Part shown: positions 20,397 through 27,901 of the stretch, piece by piece
How the letters are laid out: the number at the start of each line of letters is the position of its first letter
Position numbering within the stretch: the first letter of the stretch is position 1
Origin: an uncultured Geobacter sp.
GTDB taxonomy: Bacteria; Desulfobacterota; Desulfuromonadia; Geobacterales; CAIOGM01
NCBI GenBank assembly: GCA_903857795.1
Contig: CAIOGM010000065.1
Span: 1-38,187 of the forward strand
Length of the DNA stretch: 38,187 nt
Direction: 5' to 3'
Position numbers and translations under genes: made by a program
Notes under the pieces: generated by a model
Databases searched by the model: none
Told to the model about the DNA's origin: nothing
The model's input: only the letters and a program-made list of their open reading frames with translations

Positions 20397-21491
20397 CTAC
20401 GGCGGCAATCCTCTGAACAATGTCAGATACGCAGCCGTCATCGCCTGGACGGTGTAGCGGGAGCGGACCAGCTCCATCCCCTCTCTCCCCATGGCAAAGC
20501 GCCGCTCATGATCCCGGAGCAGTTGGATCAGCGCCGCGGCAAACTCTGCCGCTCCCCCATGCACCAAAACCCCGGCGCTACTCCCTCGAAAGATGTCCAC
20601 CTGCCCCCCCTCATCGTACGCGACAACGGGAGTCCCGTTGGCGAGGCTCTCCAGATGGACCAGCCCGAACCCTTCATTGCGGAACGTACTCACCGTGAGG
20701 TCAAAATCGAAGTAGAGCTCTCGGAGACGCTCATGGGGAACCTTACCGGTCATGACCAGGTTATCCTCGACCCCCAGCGCCTGGGCTCTCTCCCCGATCG
20801 CCCCGGTCAACCCGGGATCGGTATCATCCCCCACCAGAGCCACTCGCACGGCCGGGAAGCTCCCTTTGACCAGGGCGACGACCTCCATCAGCTCGGTCTG
20901 GTTCTTGAAGAAGGCGCCCACCATGCCGATGAGCGGGAACCCGAGCCCCGTGAAATAGCGGCGGGGGCGCTCTCTGGTAAACTTTTCAGGGGTGACGTCG
21001 CCGTCGATCCGGATACCGTTGGAGATCACCCACAGGGGAGGAGTCAGGGCTCGGTGGGCCGACAGGAGCCGATCCCGCACATGACCCGAGATGCAGACGA
21101 CCCCATCGACCCGGTTCAGAAACGGCTGCTTCCGGGAGGTGGCGGTATGATAGCAGATGACGAATTTTCCCCTACGCCTGAAGGGAAAGGCCAGTTTCCA
21201 CGCAAGGAACGTGGCGGTGAGGTCATGTTCCCTCGTCACCATGATGATGTCGAAGGACTCCCTCCGCAACAGCACCGCGGTTTCGGTTATGGAGCGCCAG
21301 AGGCTCTTCTTCCGGTCGGTGACCGCGGTCACGGAGTAGCCGAGCCTCTTGAAGTTTCCCTCGGAGAGTGATCCGGACCGACAGAGCAGCCGGGTGCAAC
21401 AGCCTGAGGCCTCAAGATGGGGTATCAGCTCTTTCAGGTGCTCCTGCCCCCCGCCCCACCCCTTGTCGTTATTGACCACCAGAAGCTTCAT
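20397..21491 (-). CDS. GT4 (group 1) glycosyltransferase
   Basis: Retaining GT-B transferase, 364 residues. The N-terminal acceptor domain begins KLLVVNNDKGWGGGQEHLKELIPHL, with the Gly-rich loop common in group 1 enzymes. The C-terminal donor domain has VISNGIRID, LIGMVGAFFKNQ and the EX7E-like region FRNEGFGLVHLESLANGTPVVAYDEGG. The ATG at 21491 is separated from the previous stop (21495) by only three bases, so it is part of the operon and probably translated by coupling. The sugar transferred cannot be read from sequence. Confidence 0.86.
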   Translation of the reverse strand: MKLLVVNNDKGWGGGQEHLKELIPHLEASGCCTRLLCRSGSLSEGNFKRLGYSVTAVTDRKKSLWRSITETAVLLRRESFDIIMVTREHDLTATFLAWKLAFPFRRRGKFVICYHTATSRKQPFLNRVDGVVCISGHVRDRLLSAHRALTPPLWVISNGIRIDGDVTPEKFTRERPRRYFTGLGFPLIGMVGAFFKNQTELMEVVALVKGSFPAVRVALVGDDTDPGLTGAIGERAQALGVEDNLVMTGKVPHERLRELYFDFDLTVSTFRNEGFGLVHLESLANGTPVVAYDEGGQVDIFRGSSAGVLVHGGAAEFAAALIQLLRDHERRFAMGREGMELVRSRYTVQAMTAAYLTLFRGLPP

Positions 21492-21494
21492 TAG

Positions 21495-22334
21495 TCACAC
21501 CTCTGCCATCGCGCTCACGATACCATTCCGGCAGCAGCTCTCACCACGGGCAATCCTCTGCCGCAAGATCGTCATGTTGTGGTTATGCTTTTCATTGCCG
21601 GTACCCCAGGACGCCCTGTGCCAGAGATGAAAGACGATGGCCAGGCCGCGGACCGATTTCACCCTGCCGCCGCTGTTGATCACTCGAATCCCCAGATCGT
21701 TATCCTCCACCGACCCGTCGAGAAAATCCTCATCGCAGCCATTGATGGCGTAAAACAGATCGCGGTGGATACTGAAATTGCACCCCCAGATGCCGTCGTC
21801 CATAATCCGGTCACTCTTGAGCAGTCGCCTCAAGAGTCGGGAGCGGATCTGAATCGCCTCTTCCACCTTGCGGCTTCCATGAAACAGCGAATTCACCAGT
21901 ACCCTCACTGTAAGCCGGGTCAATGAAGTCCCCTTACGGAGCAGGCGCTCGGTAAACTCTTGCCCCAGTTCGACCCGCTTGCCACCGAGAATGGCTAACG
22001 GTTCTGCGGCGCGACAGTGTGAGCGAACAAAATCATGGTGAGCCATACAATCCCCGTCAATCACGACAAGATACTCTCCCGACGATCGACGCACGGTCTC
22101 ATTAATGATCTGTGGCTTGCGAAAGCCGCAATTCTCCTGCCAGACATGATGAACGGCAAAGGGGCAGCCCGTGCTGTTCGTGAACCGTTCCACCACGTGG
22201 CGGGTCGCGGCATCACTGCCGTCGTCGGCGATGAGCACCTCAGCGGGCAGCAGGCTCTGCCGGTTCAGGCTTTCCAGACAGAGGGCCAGCTCGGTTGGCC
22301 GGTTATACGTTGGAACGATTACCGATACTTTCAC
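21495..22334 (-). CDS. GT2 glycosyltransferase with GT7C-like C-terminal region
   Basis: The 279-residue product starts VSVIVPTYNRPTELALCL, with LIADDGSD as nucleotide site and VIDGDCMAH as the metal DXD-type motif. The C-terminal segment GCNFSIHRDLFYAINGCDE followed by EDNDLGIRVINSGG resembles the acceptor-binding part of galactosyl- or chondroitin-type transferases. The start is GTG at 22334, chosen because GGGGAG stands eight bases before it and the family N-terminus begins there; a TTG at 22406 overlapping the previous stop is the alternative. About 70 bases upstream then remain non-coding within the operon. Likely adds a hexose in the core or O-chain. Confidence 0.84.
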   Translation of the reverse strand: MKVSVIVPTYNRPTELALCLESLNRQSLLPAEVLIADDGSDAATRHVVERFTNSTGCPFAVHHVWQENCGFRKPQIINETVRRSSGEYLVVIDGDCMAHHDFVRSHCRAAEPLAILGGKRVELGQEFTERLLRKGTSLTRLTVRVLVNSLFHGSRKVEEAIQIRSRLLRRLLKSDRIMDDGIWGCNFSIHRDLFYAINGCDEDFLDGSVEDNDLGIRVINSGGRVKSVRGLAIVFHLWHRASWGTGNEKHNHNMTILRQRIARGESCCRNGIVSAMAEV

Positions 22335-22402
22335 GCAAAAATCTCCCCTCTTAGCCGGATGCCGCCGGGAAGATAAGCCCATCACCATCAGCTTGTTATT
22401 GA

Positions 22403-23416
22403 TCAAGCCACTCCATCCCTGGCACCCTGAACGGCCTGCAGCCCCAACATGAGACAGAGCAGTGGATAGACATCCTCAGGCCCATCGGGCCTCAGCAATA
22501 CCGTATTCAGCTCATCGAAGAGCGGATAGCGGATATCGTCCCGGGCGTAGATTCCCACCGACGGAATCCCCGCCAGATTGGCAAGGTGAAGCGGTCCGGT
22601 GTCGTTCCCCAGATACCCCGCGGCGTCGACCATGAGTTGAAAGAGCTGCCAGAGAGAGAGCCGCCCCCGCAGGTCCAGGAACCCCTCCAGTTGCGGAACC
22701 GGCGGCTCCCGGTCAAGACCGATGAACACGACCGTGCAGTGCTGGCGGCGAAGACGTTCGGCCAGGAGCAGAAAATGTTCCGGGTTCCAGCGTCGGTCGG
22801 CGTTGTTCTTCACGCTCCCATAGGCGGCCTCCATACAGCAGAGCACGTAGGGTGCGGAAACAAGGGGCGCCCCCGTGAAGCGGGACCGGTCAACGGGGAG
22901 AGAGTCACGGGAAAATGAAAATGACTGTTTTACCTGGGCAGGAGTGTAACCCAGGGCCTCGACCACGCCGAACATCGCTATGCTGTAGTCGTGGAGATTA
23001 CAGTTCGTGGCCAGAAAATCCCTCAGCTCCGGCGCCGGCCCTTCCCCTCTGAGCGAGGAGAGATCATGGGTAAAACGCGCCAACGGCTTGTTCCGCTGAC
23101 GAAGTCCATAGCTGCTTCGGCAATGGAACCCGAAATTTTTCGAGGTTGCGATGAGAAAGAACCCCTTATCCGGCGGGCTCAACCACGACTTAAACCTGGC
23201 GCCCCACCCCATCCGGAGCACTCCCGCCACTCCCACCGCTGCAAACAGCGGAGCCAGCGGGGTGGCTGAGTAGGCCGTGACACTCCGGCCCACCGGCCCA
23301 TGGTTTTCGATGAGATTACGGAGGCAGACGAGCAGGGGGAGAGAGAGGATGGCGTCCCCTACCCGGTTTGGCAGAACAATGGCGATCCGATCATTGCCGG
23401 GGCGAGGACTCTTCAA
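22403..23416 (-). CDS. GT9 heptosyltransferase-like protein
   Basis: The 337-residue product carries the GT9 pattern: N-terminal IAIVLPNRVGDAILSLPLLV and donor-site GNDTGPLHLANLAGIPSVGIY. It lacks the C-terminal cysteine cluster of the other two GT9 proteins here. The only start consistent with the family is TTG at 23416, which overlaps the TGA of the preceding gene as TTGA; a weak AGG lies five bases before it. Translation is therefore probably coupled. Divergent central sequence makes the exact acceptor uncertain. Confidence 0.82.
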   Translation of the reverse strand: MKSPRPGNDRIAIVLPNRVGDAILSLPLLVCLRNLIENHGPVGRSVTAYSATPLAPLFAAVGVAGVLRMGWGARFKSWLSPPDKGFFLIATSKNFGFHCRSSYGLRQRNKPLARFTHDLSSLRGEGPAPELRDFLATNCNLHDYSIAMFGVVEALGYTPAQVKQSFSFSRDSLPVDRSRFTGAPLVSAPYVLCCMEAAYGSVKNNADRRWNPEHFLLLAERLRRQHCTVVFIGLDREPPVPQLEGFLDLRGRLSLWQLFQLMVDAAGYLGNDTGPLHLANLAGIPSVGIYARDDIRYPLFDELNTVLLRPDGPEDVYPLLCLMLGLQAVQGARDGVA

Positions 23417-24189
23417 TCGAACCTGCCCAGCCGCTGCTGCAGCTCATACAGTTTCAGGTACTTGAGGAACACGCCGTAGGACTCCATGACGCAGATGACA
23501 TAGCCGGGGAGACCGTCCAGGATGCCGAGCCTGATCAGGTACCGGATAAAAAAGGTCGCCACCGGCCGAACGGTGAGATGAAAGAGCGTGGCCCGCTTTC
23601 CCTTGTGGAAATGATCCAGGGCCGTGCGGGAGGCGTAGCGGTTCTTCGTTTCGCTGAAGTGATTGAGATCCCGGTAGATGAAATGGGTGAGGTCACCGCT
23701 GAAATGACCCAGCTCGCCTGGGACCTGGATCTTGTCATGGGGCTCGTACCCTCCCCACCTGCAGCGGTCCTTGCGAAAGAGCCGGATATTCCGGTCCGGA
23801 TACCATCCCGAATGGTTGATCCATCTCTTCATGAACCAGTGCCGGCGCGGCATGTCGAAGGCGTCACACGGGGTGTTCTCCAGGTCGATGGAGAGAATTT
23901 CATCCCGCAGCTCCGGAGTAACCCGCTCATCGGAGTCGATATGAAAAATCCAGAGATTGCGCGCCTGTTCGGTGGCGACAACGCTCTGGGGGATGTGCCC
24001 TTCCCACCGGTTGAGAATGACCCGATCGGTGTACTCCCGAGCTATTTCAACGGTCCGATCGGTGCTGAAGGCGTCCACGACGACGATTTCGTCGGCCCAC
24101 GAAACACTCTCCAGGCACTCCCGAATATTCAACTCTTCGTTGAAAGTCCTGACTACCGCGGAAATGCCGGTTCTCCTCTTGCCACTCAT
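23413..24189 (-). CDS. GT2 core glycosyltransferase, WaaE/KdtX-like
   Basis: The 258-residue product resembles the WaaE/KdtX family that adds glucose or a similar hexose to the first heptose of the LPS core. Visible motifs are ISAVVRTFNEELNIRECL, SWADEIVVVDAFSTD, the metal site HIDSDERV, and WYPDRNIRLFRK. The C-terminal third has hydrophobic and basic stretches consistent with membrane contact. The ATG at 24189 forms ATGA with the preceding stop and has GGAGG four bases upstream; longer in-frame starts are not needed. It sits between two GT9 genes, which supports a core role. Confidence 0.86.
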   Translation of the reverse strand: MSGKRRTGISAVVRTFNEELNIRECLESVSWADEIVVVDAFSTDRTVEIAREYTDRVILNRWEGHIPQSVVATEQARNLWIFHIDSDERVTPELRDEILSIDLENTPCDAFDMPRRHWFMKRWINHSGWYPDRNIRLFRKDRCRWGGYEPHDKIQVPGELGHFSGDLTHFIYRDLNHFSETKNRYASRTALDHFHKGKRATLFHLTVRPVATFFIRYLIRLGILDGLPGYVICVMESYGVFLKYLKLYELQQRLGRFD

Positions 24190-25262
24190 CGGACCTCCGT
24201 CTCCTTGATCAACTCCTCGCACGCCTGACAGACCTGCTCCACCGAGATCGCCATGATGCATTCCGGTCTCCCCTCACCGGCCGGCTCACACTGGGTAAAA
24301 TACTTCTGCCGGCAGGGGGAGCAGGGGAACGCGGTATGAATCACCCTCGTCCGGCTCCCCCACGGCCCGAAGCGATCAGGGGAGGTGGGGCCGAACAGCG
24401 CCAGGAGCGGAACTCCGGCGGATGCGGCCAGGTGCATCACGCCGCTGTCGTTGCCGAGAAAGAGCGCGGAGCGGTGCAGGAGCGCCAGGGTTGTCCGGAG
24501 ATCGCACCCCCCCACAAGATCGCAGCACCCGTGAGGAAAGAGATGCCGCCACGGCTCGAACTCCTTGCGATCGCCTCCGGCGCCCAGCAGGAGAGGGGTC
24601 ATGCCGTACCGTTCCATGAGCTGCCGCGCCACTTCGGCAAACCGCGCCATGGGCCAGCTCTTTTGATAGATCGACCCGAACGGATGGAGCGCCAGGAGCC
24701 TGGCGTCTCCCCCCACCCCATGGCTCTGGAGCAGTTCATCGGCCTTACGCGCCTCATCAGCGGAGATCCAGGATTCCAGATAATCGTCCGTCACCGGAAC
24801 TCCGTCGGCCCGGAGCAGATCGAGGAAGCTTACGACCTCATGCTGTTCCGGCCGGTAGGGAACCGCCCTGGTCAGCATGAAGCGCCGCCCCTCGGTGTCG
24901 AAGCCGACCCTCTCCCGTGCACCGGAGAGGAGGGCGATGAGGGCGCTGGAAAAAGAGCGCTTCAGGACGTAGGCCTTGTCGAACTTTTTGGCCCGCAGCT
25001 CCCGGATAAAGGAGAGCTTCGCCCCCAGAGTCCGGTGCCCCCCCCGGCTGTCGGCATGGATGGTGGCCGGATCCCAGTAGATCAGCTCGTCCACATAGGG
25101 GATCCCCTTGACCACGTCCGAGGAGCCCGGCGCAACCACCCAGGCGATATGGGCCTCCGGCTCCGCCCGCCGGAGGTTCCGGAAAAAGGGAACCGTCAGG
25201 ATGGTATCGCCGATGAAGCGGTAGCGCAGGACAAGGATTTTTTTTCGCTGATTCAAGCTCAC
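24186..25262 (-). CDS. waaF: Lipopolysaccharide heptosyltransferase II-like (GT9)
   Basis: Transfers L-glycero-D-manno-heptose to the inner core from ADP-heptose. The 358-residue product has ILVLRYRFIGDTILTVPFFR at the N-terminus, LLALHPFGSIYQKSWP, and the donor signature GNDSGVMHLAASAGVPLLALFGPTSPDRFGPWG, which is close to WaaF. A cysteine-rich C-terminus (CSPCRQKYFTQC and a later Cys) is a common addition in this subfamily. The start is GTG at 25262, overlapping the lpxK TGA as GTGA. First of the glycosyltransferase block after lpxK, consistent with inner-core work. WaaF versus another GT9 member is not certain. Confidence 0.8.
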   Translation of the reverse strand: MSLNQRKKILVLRYRFIGDTILTVPFFRNLRRAEPEAHIAWVVAPGSSDVVKGIPYVDELIYWDPATIHADSRGGHRTLGAKLSFIRELRAKKFDKAYVLKRSFSSALIALLSGARERVGFDTEGRRFMLTRAVPYRPEQHEVVSFLDLLRADGVPVTDDYLESWISADEARKADELLQSHGVGGDARLLALHPFGSIYQKSWPMARFAEVARQLMERYGMTPLLLGAGGDRKEFEPWRHLFPHGCCDLVGGCDLRTTLALLHRSALFLGNDSGVMHLAASAGVPLLALFGPTSPDRFGPWGSRTRVIHTAFPCSPCRQKYFTQCEPAGEGRPECIMAISVEQVCQACEELIKETEVR

Positions 25263-26353
25263 TGGCTCTTCCCGGTCTCCTGAAACACTCTCTCCACCTC
25301 TGCCTCCAGCACTCCAGGATCAGCCAGGAGCAGCTCCAGCTGCGCCACCCAGATCTTCCCCAGCTGTCTCCGGTGCCGCTCCAGCTTGACCGCATCCTTG
25401 GCCGTGGTGACAAGACAGGTCGCCCCGGTGCTCCTGAAACTGCGCCGGATCCCGGCCACCGTCCGGTCATCATAGACGGCGTGATCCGGCAGGGCCAGCG
25501 AGCCGACCAGCTCCACCCCCGCTTCGACAAGCCCGGAGAAGAAGCGATCCGGATGGGCAACCCCGGCAAAGGCCAGGACCAGCTCCCCATACAGGGCGGA
25601 AAGTGGCCGACTCTCGCCTCCATCCAGGGGAACTATCCCGCTCAGGTGGTGACCGGCACAGAGGTGCGGCACTCCCGGAGCCGCCACAGGGGGGATCTTC
25701 TCCCCGTCACCGCAGCGGGTCATGACGATGAGCTCCGCCCGCCCCTTGGCCGACACCGGTTCCCGAAGGAGTCCCGCCGGCAGGGTCCAGCCGTTGCCGA
25801 AGGGGTTGCGGCAATCGAGGAGCAAGACATTCAGGTCCCGGTGCAGCCGGAGATGCTGGAAGCCGTCATCCAGAAGGAAGCAGTCGGGATGCAGCTCCAG
25901 CTGAGCCAGCAGACCCGCCGCGTACCGGTCGGCGCCTACCACTACCATCAGACCGGGCAGGTCACGAGCCAGGAGATACGGTTCGTCCCCGGCCTCCGCC
26001 GCCGACATGAAGAGAGTCTCGCCATCGGAGACGATCCGCGGCCTCCCCTTATGGCTGCCGCCGTACCCCCGGGAGAGGACCACCACCCGTCTTCCGGTCG
26101 CCAGGAAATAGCGGGCGATGAGCGCGGTCATGGGGGTCTTCCCGGTCCCCCCCACCGCCAGGTTCCCCACCGATATGACCGGCCGGTTCAGCCGCCGGGT
26201 GCGGAGCAAGCGGACCCGGTAGCCCCATGCCCGGAGCCGCAGGAGCAGCGCATAGGGGAGAGAGAGAGGAACCAGGAGCGCCAGGAGCAGCCGGTCCATG
26301 CATCCGCGCCGTGTTCCCGAGGCCAGAGCCCGCCAGTACGCCTCACCCCTCAA
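25259..26353 (-). CDS. lpxK: Tetraacyldisaccharide 4'-kinase
   Basis: Phosphorylates the 4' position of the lipid A disaccharide at the inner face of the inner membrane. The 364 residues contain an N-terminal membrane-associated helix (LLLALLVPLSLPYALLLRL), the P-loop GNLAVGGTGKT (63-73), VVVLSRGYGG, and the conserved LLDDGFQHLRL. The family N-terminus (YWRALASGTRRG) lies before the first ATG (26299), so the start is probably TTG at 26353, which has AGGAG six bases upstream. Both the TTG and that AGGAG lie inside a heptanucleotide tandem array. A start at 26299 would remove conserved residues. Confidence 0.92.
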   Translation of the reverse strand: MRGEAYWRALASGTRRGCMDRLLLALLVPLSLPYALLLRLRAWGYRVRLLRTRRLNRPVISVGNLAVGGTGKTPMTALIARYFLATGRRVVVLSRGYGGSHKGRPRIVSDGETLFMSAAEAGDEPYLLARDLPGLMVVVGADRYAAGLLAQLELHPDCFLLDDGFQHLRLHRDLNVLLLDCRNPFGNGWTLPAGLLREPVSAKGRAELIVMTRCGDGEKIPPVAAPGVPHLCAGHHLSGIVPLDGGESRPLSALYGELVLAFAGVAHPDRFFSGLVEAGVELVGSLALPDHAVYDDRTVAGIRRSFRSTGATCLVTTAKDAVKLERHRRQLGKIWVAQLELLLADPGVLEAEVERVFQETGKSQ

Positions 26354-26403
26354 TTCTCACTCCTCACGATTTACTCCTCACACTTCTCTCCTCACGCCTC
26401 ACC
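26342..26403. repeat. Heptanucleotide tandem array, CTCACNN type, overlapping the lpxK start
   Basis: About nine degenerate units of period 7 (CTCACCC, CTCAATT, CTCACTC, CTCACGA, TTTACTC, CTCACAC, TTCTCTC, CTCACGC, CTCACC). On the coding strand this reads as repeats of GTGAGGA, each carrying a Shine-Dalgarno-like AGGAG or GAGGA. The array overlaps the first codons of lpxK and its ribosome site. Confidence 0.8.
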
Positions 26404-26407
26404 AGCC

Positions 26408-26431
26408 GGGCGCGGCAAGCGGCGCCCCTAC
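26408..26431. repeat. Palindromic-repeat arm at the waaA stop codon
   Basis: These 24 bases, running from GGGCGCGGCAAGCGG to CGCCCCTAC, equal the arm at 13461-13484 base for base. On the minus strand the GTAG at its end supplies the TAG stop of waaA. Between this arm and the heptad array only four bases remain. Confidence 0.85.
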
Positions 26432-27714
26432 GGCAAAAGCCGGTGGATGACCGCCATGTGCCGCTCCGTGGAACCGCCAAGACGCGCCATGAGTTCCAGG
26501 CCGTTGCGACTCATCTGCGATCTCTTGTCAGGATCGTCCAGTAATCTGCTGAAGGCGCCGCCCAGCTCCCGGCCGTCGGCCACCTGAATCCCCGCCCCGG
26601 CCTCCAGGACCAGGGTGCTGATCTCACGGAAATTGCTCATATGCGGCCCGAAGAGGAGCGGAACCCCCACGGAGGCCGGCTCCAGGAGGTTGTGGCCGCC
26701 GGTAGGGACCAGACTGCCGCCGACGAAGACCAGATCCGCCAGGGGGTAGAGGGCCATCAACTCCCCGACCCGGTCGACGACGAGCGCCTCGCCGGAGATG
26801 AAGGGGGTGTCACGCTCCTCCAGTCGGGAGCGGAGGGTCACGCCGAACCCCGCCTTACGCAGCAGCAGCGCCGCCTCGCCGGAGCGTTCCGGATGCCGGG
26901 GAACCAGCAGCAGGATCAGCTCCCGTCCGGCGTCCAGGAGCCCCCGGCAGGCAGTGATGACCGGTTCGTCTTCCCCCTGGTGAGTACTCCCCGCCACGAT
27001 GACCGTGGCGTCGGGGGGGATCAGGTAGCGGCGCCGGGCCTCGGCCCGCTCTTCGGGCGTGAGCAGCGTCACCGGCAGGTCGTATTTGAGGTTGTTGGTG
27101 ACGACGACCTGTTCCGGCCGCGCGCCGATGGCGATGATCCGGCGGGCGTCCTCGCCGCTCTGCATACACAAGGCGGTGAAGTTTGCCAGGACCGGGCGAA
27201 AGAACCAGGAGAGCCTGAGATAGCGGCCAAGGGAGCGGTCGGAGATCCGGCCGTTCACCAGGAGCGACGGAATCCCCAGGCTCTTGACCTCTTTCATGAA
27301 GTTGGGCCAGATCTCCGTCTCCACCACGATGACCAACTCGGGGCGGATGGTTCGGAGGAGGCGGCGGACGGCGAAAGCATAATCAAAGGGGAAATAGATA
27401 CAGAGTTCCGGCTCCTTCAGCTTCAGCGCCACCTCCCTGCCGGTCTCGGTCACGGTAGAGAGCACGATCCTCTTTTCCGGGTAGCGCGCCTTCAACGCCG
27501 TGAGCAGGGGCCGGGCCGCCAGGGTCTCCCCCACCGACACCGCATGGACCCAGATCGTCCCCCCCCCTGCCACCCGGGAGGTCTCGGCCACGGGGATGAA
27601 ACCGAACCGCTCGGCAAAAGCCGCCCGCCTCCCCCGGCTCACCGAGCGGTACAGGTGGTAGCAGACAACCCCGGGGAACGCCAGCAGCAGGAGAAGAGAG
27701 TAGATCATTGACAT
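26428..27714 (-). CDS. waaA: 3-deoxy-D-manno-octulosonic acid (Kdo) transferase
   Basis: Transfers Kdo from CMP-Kdo to lipid IVA at the inner membrane. The 428-residue product has an N-terminal membrane anchor (IYSLLLLLAFPGVVCYHLY), the catalytic base Glu63 in HAVSVGET (Glu60 in E. coli), ETEIWPN, NGRISDRS, AGSTHQGED and the GT-B donor motif GGSLVPTGGHNLLEPASVG. The ATG at 27714 is preferred with GAGGGGTGG seven bases before it; ATG 27708 is possible. The protein ends HRLLP and its TAG is the end of a dispersed repeat, so the last codons may have been altered by repeat insertion. Whether it adds one or more Kdo is not visible. Confidence 0.94.
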   Translation of the reverse strand: MSMIYSLLLLLAFPGVVCYHLYRSVSRGRRAAFAERFGFIPVAETSRVAGGGTIWVHAVSVGETLAARPLLTALKARYPEKRIVLSTVTETGREVALKLKEPELCIYFPFDYAFAVRRLLRTIRPELVIVVETEIWPNFMKEVKSLGIPSLLVNGRISDRSLGRYLRLSWFFRPVLANFTALCMQSGEDARRIIAIGARPEQVVVTNNLKYDLPVTLLTPEERAEARRRYLIPPDATVIVAGSTHQGEDEPVITACRGLLDAGRELILLLVPRHPERSGEAALLLRKAGFGVTLRSRLEERDTPFISGEALVVDRVGELMALYPLADLVFVGGSLVPTGGHNLLEPASVGVPLLFGPHMSNFREISTLVLEAGAGIQVADGRELGGAFSRLLDDPDKRSQMSRNGLELMARLGGSTERHMAVIHRLLP

Positions 27715-27723
27715 GGCTCGACC

Positions 27724-27764
27724 ACCCCTCACCCCGGCCCTCTCCCACTGAGGGGAGAGGGAGG
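27724..27764. repeat. Short palindromic repeat upstream of waaA
   Basis: CCCTCTCCC (27738-27746) pairs with GGGAGAGGG (27753-27761) around ACTGAG, within a longer CCCCTCACCCCGGCC context. It is similar to a small dispersed repeat common in GC-rich genomes. It lies in the 187-base waaA-msbA gap next to the heptad array and supplies part of the purine-rich leader of waaA. Confidence 0.55.
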
Positions 27765-27821
27765 CTTTGTTTGGGTTTGTAAGGGATTAAAGGCAATTGC
27801 CCTTGAGACACTGCTGCACCC

Positions 27822-27898
27822 AGAACCTAGAACCCCGAACCTAGAACCCAGAACCCAGAACCCTGAACCCTGAACCCAGAACCTGTGAACGTAGAACC
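27822..27898. repeat. Heptanucleotide tandem array, WGAACCY type
   Basis: Nine units in perfect register (27822-27884): AGAACCT, AGAACCC, CGAACCT, AGAACCC three times, TGAACCC twice, AGAACCT. Two degenerate units follow. The array ends four bases before the msbA stop codon. The same unit recurs near 31675-31737 and at the right edge of the window. Confidence 0.9.
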
Positions 27899-27901
27899 GG
27901 T

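Noticed and set aside
22335-22402. N-terminal extension of the GT2 gene to TTG 22406
   Set aside because: The extra 24 residues do not resemble the GT2 N-terminus, while GTG 22334 has GGGGAG at good spacing. The alternative remains possible.
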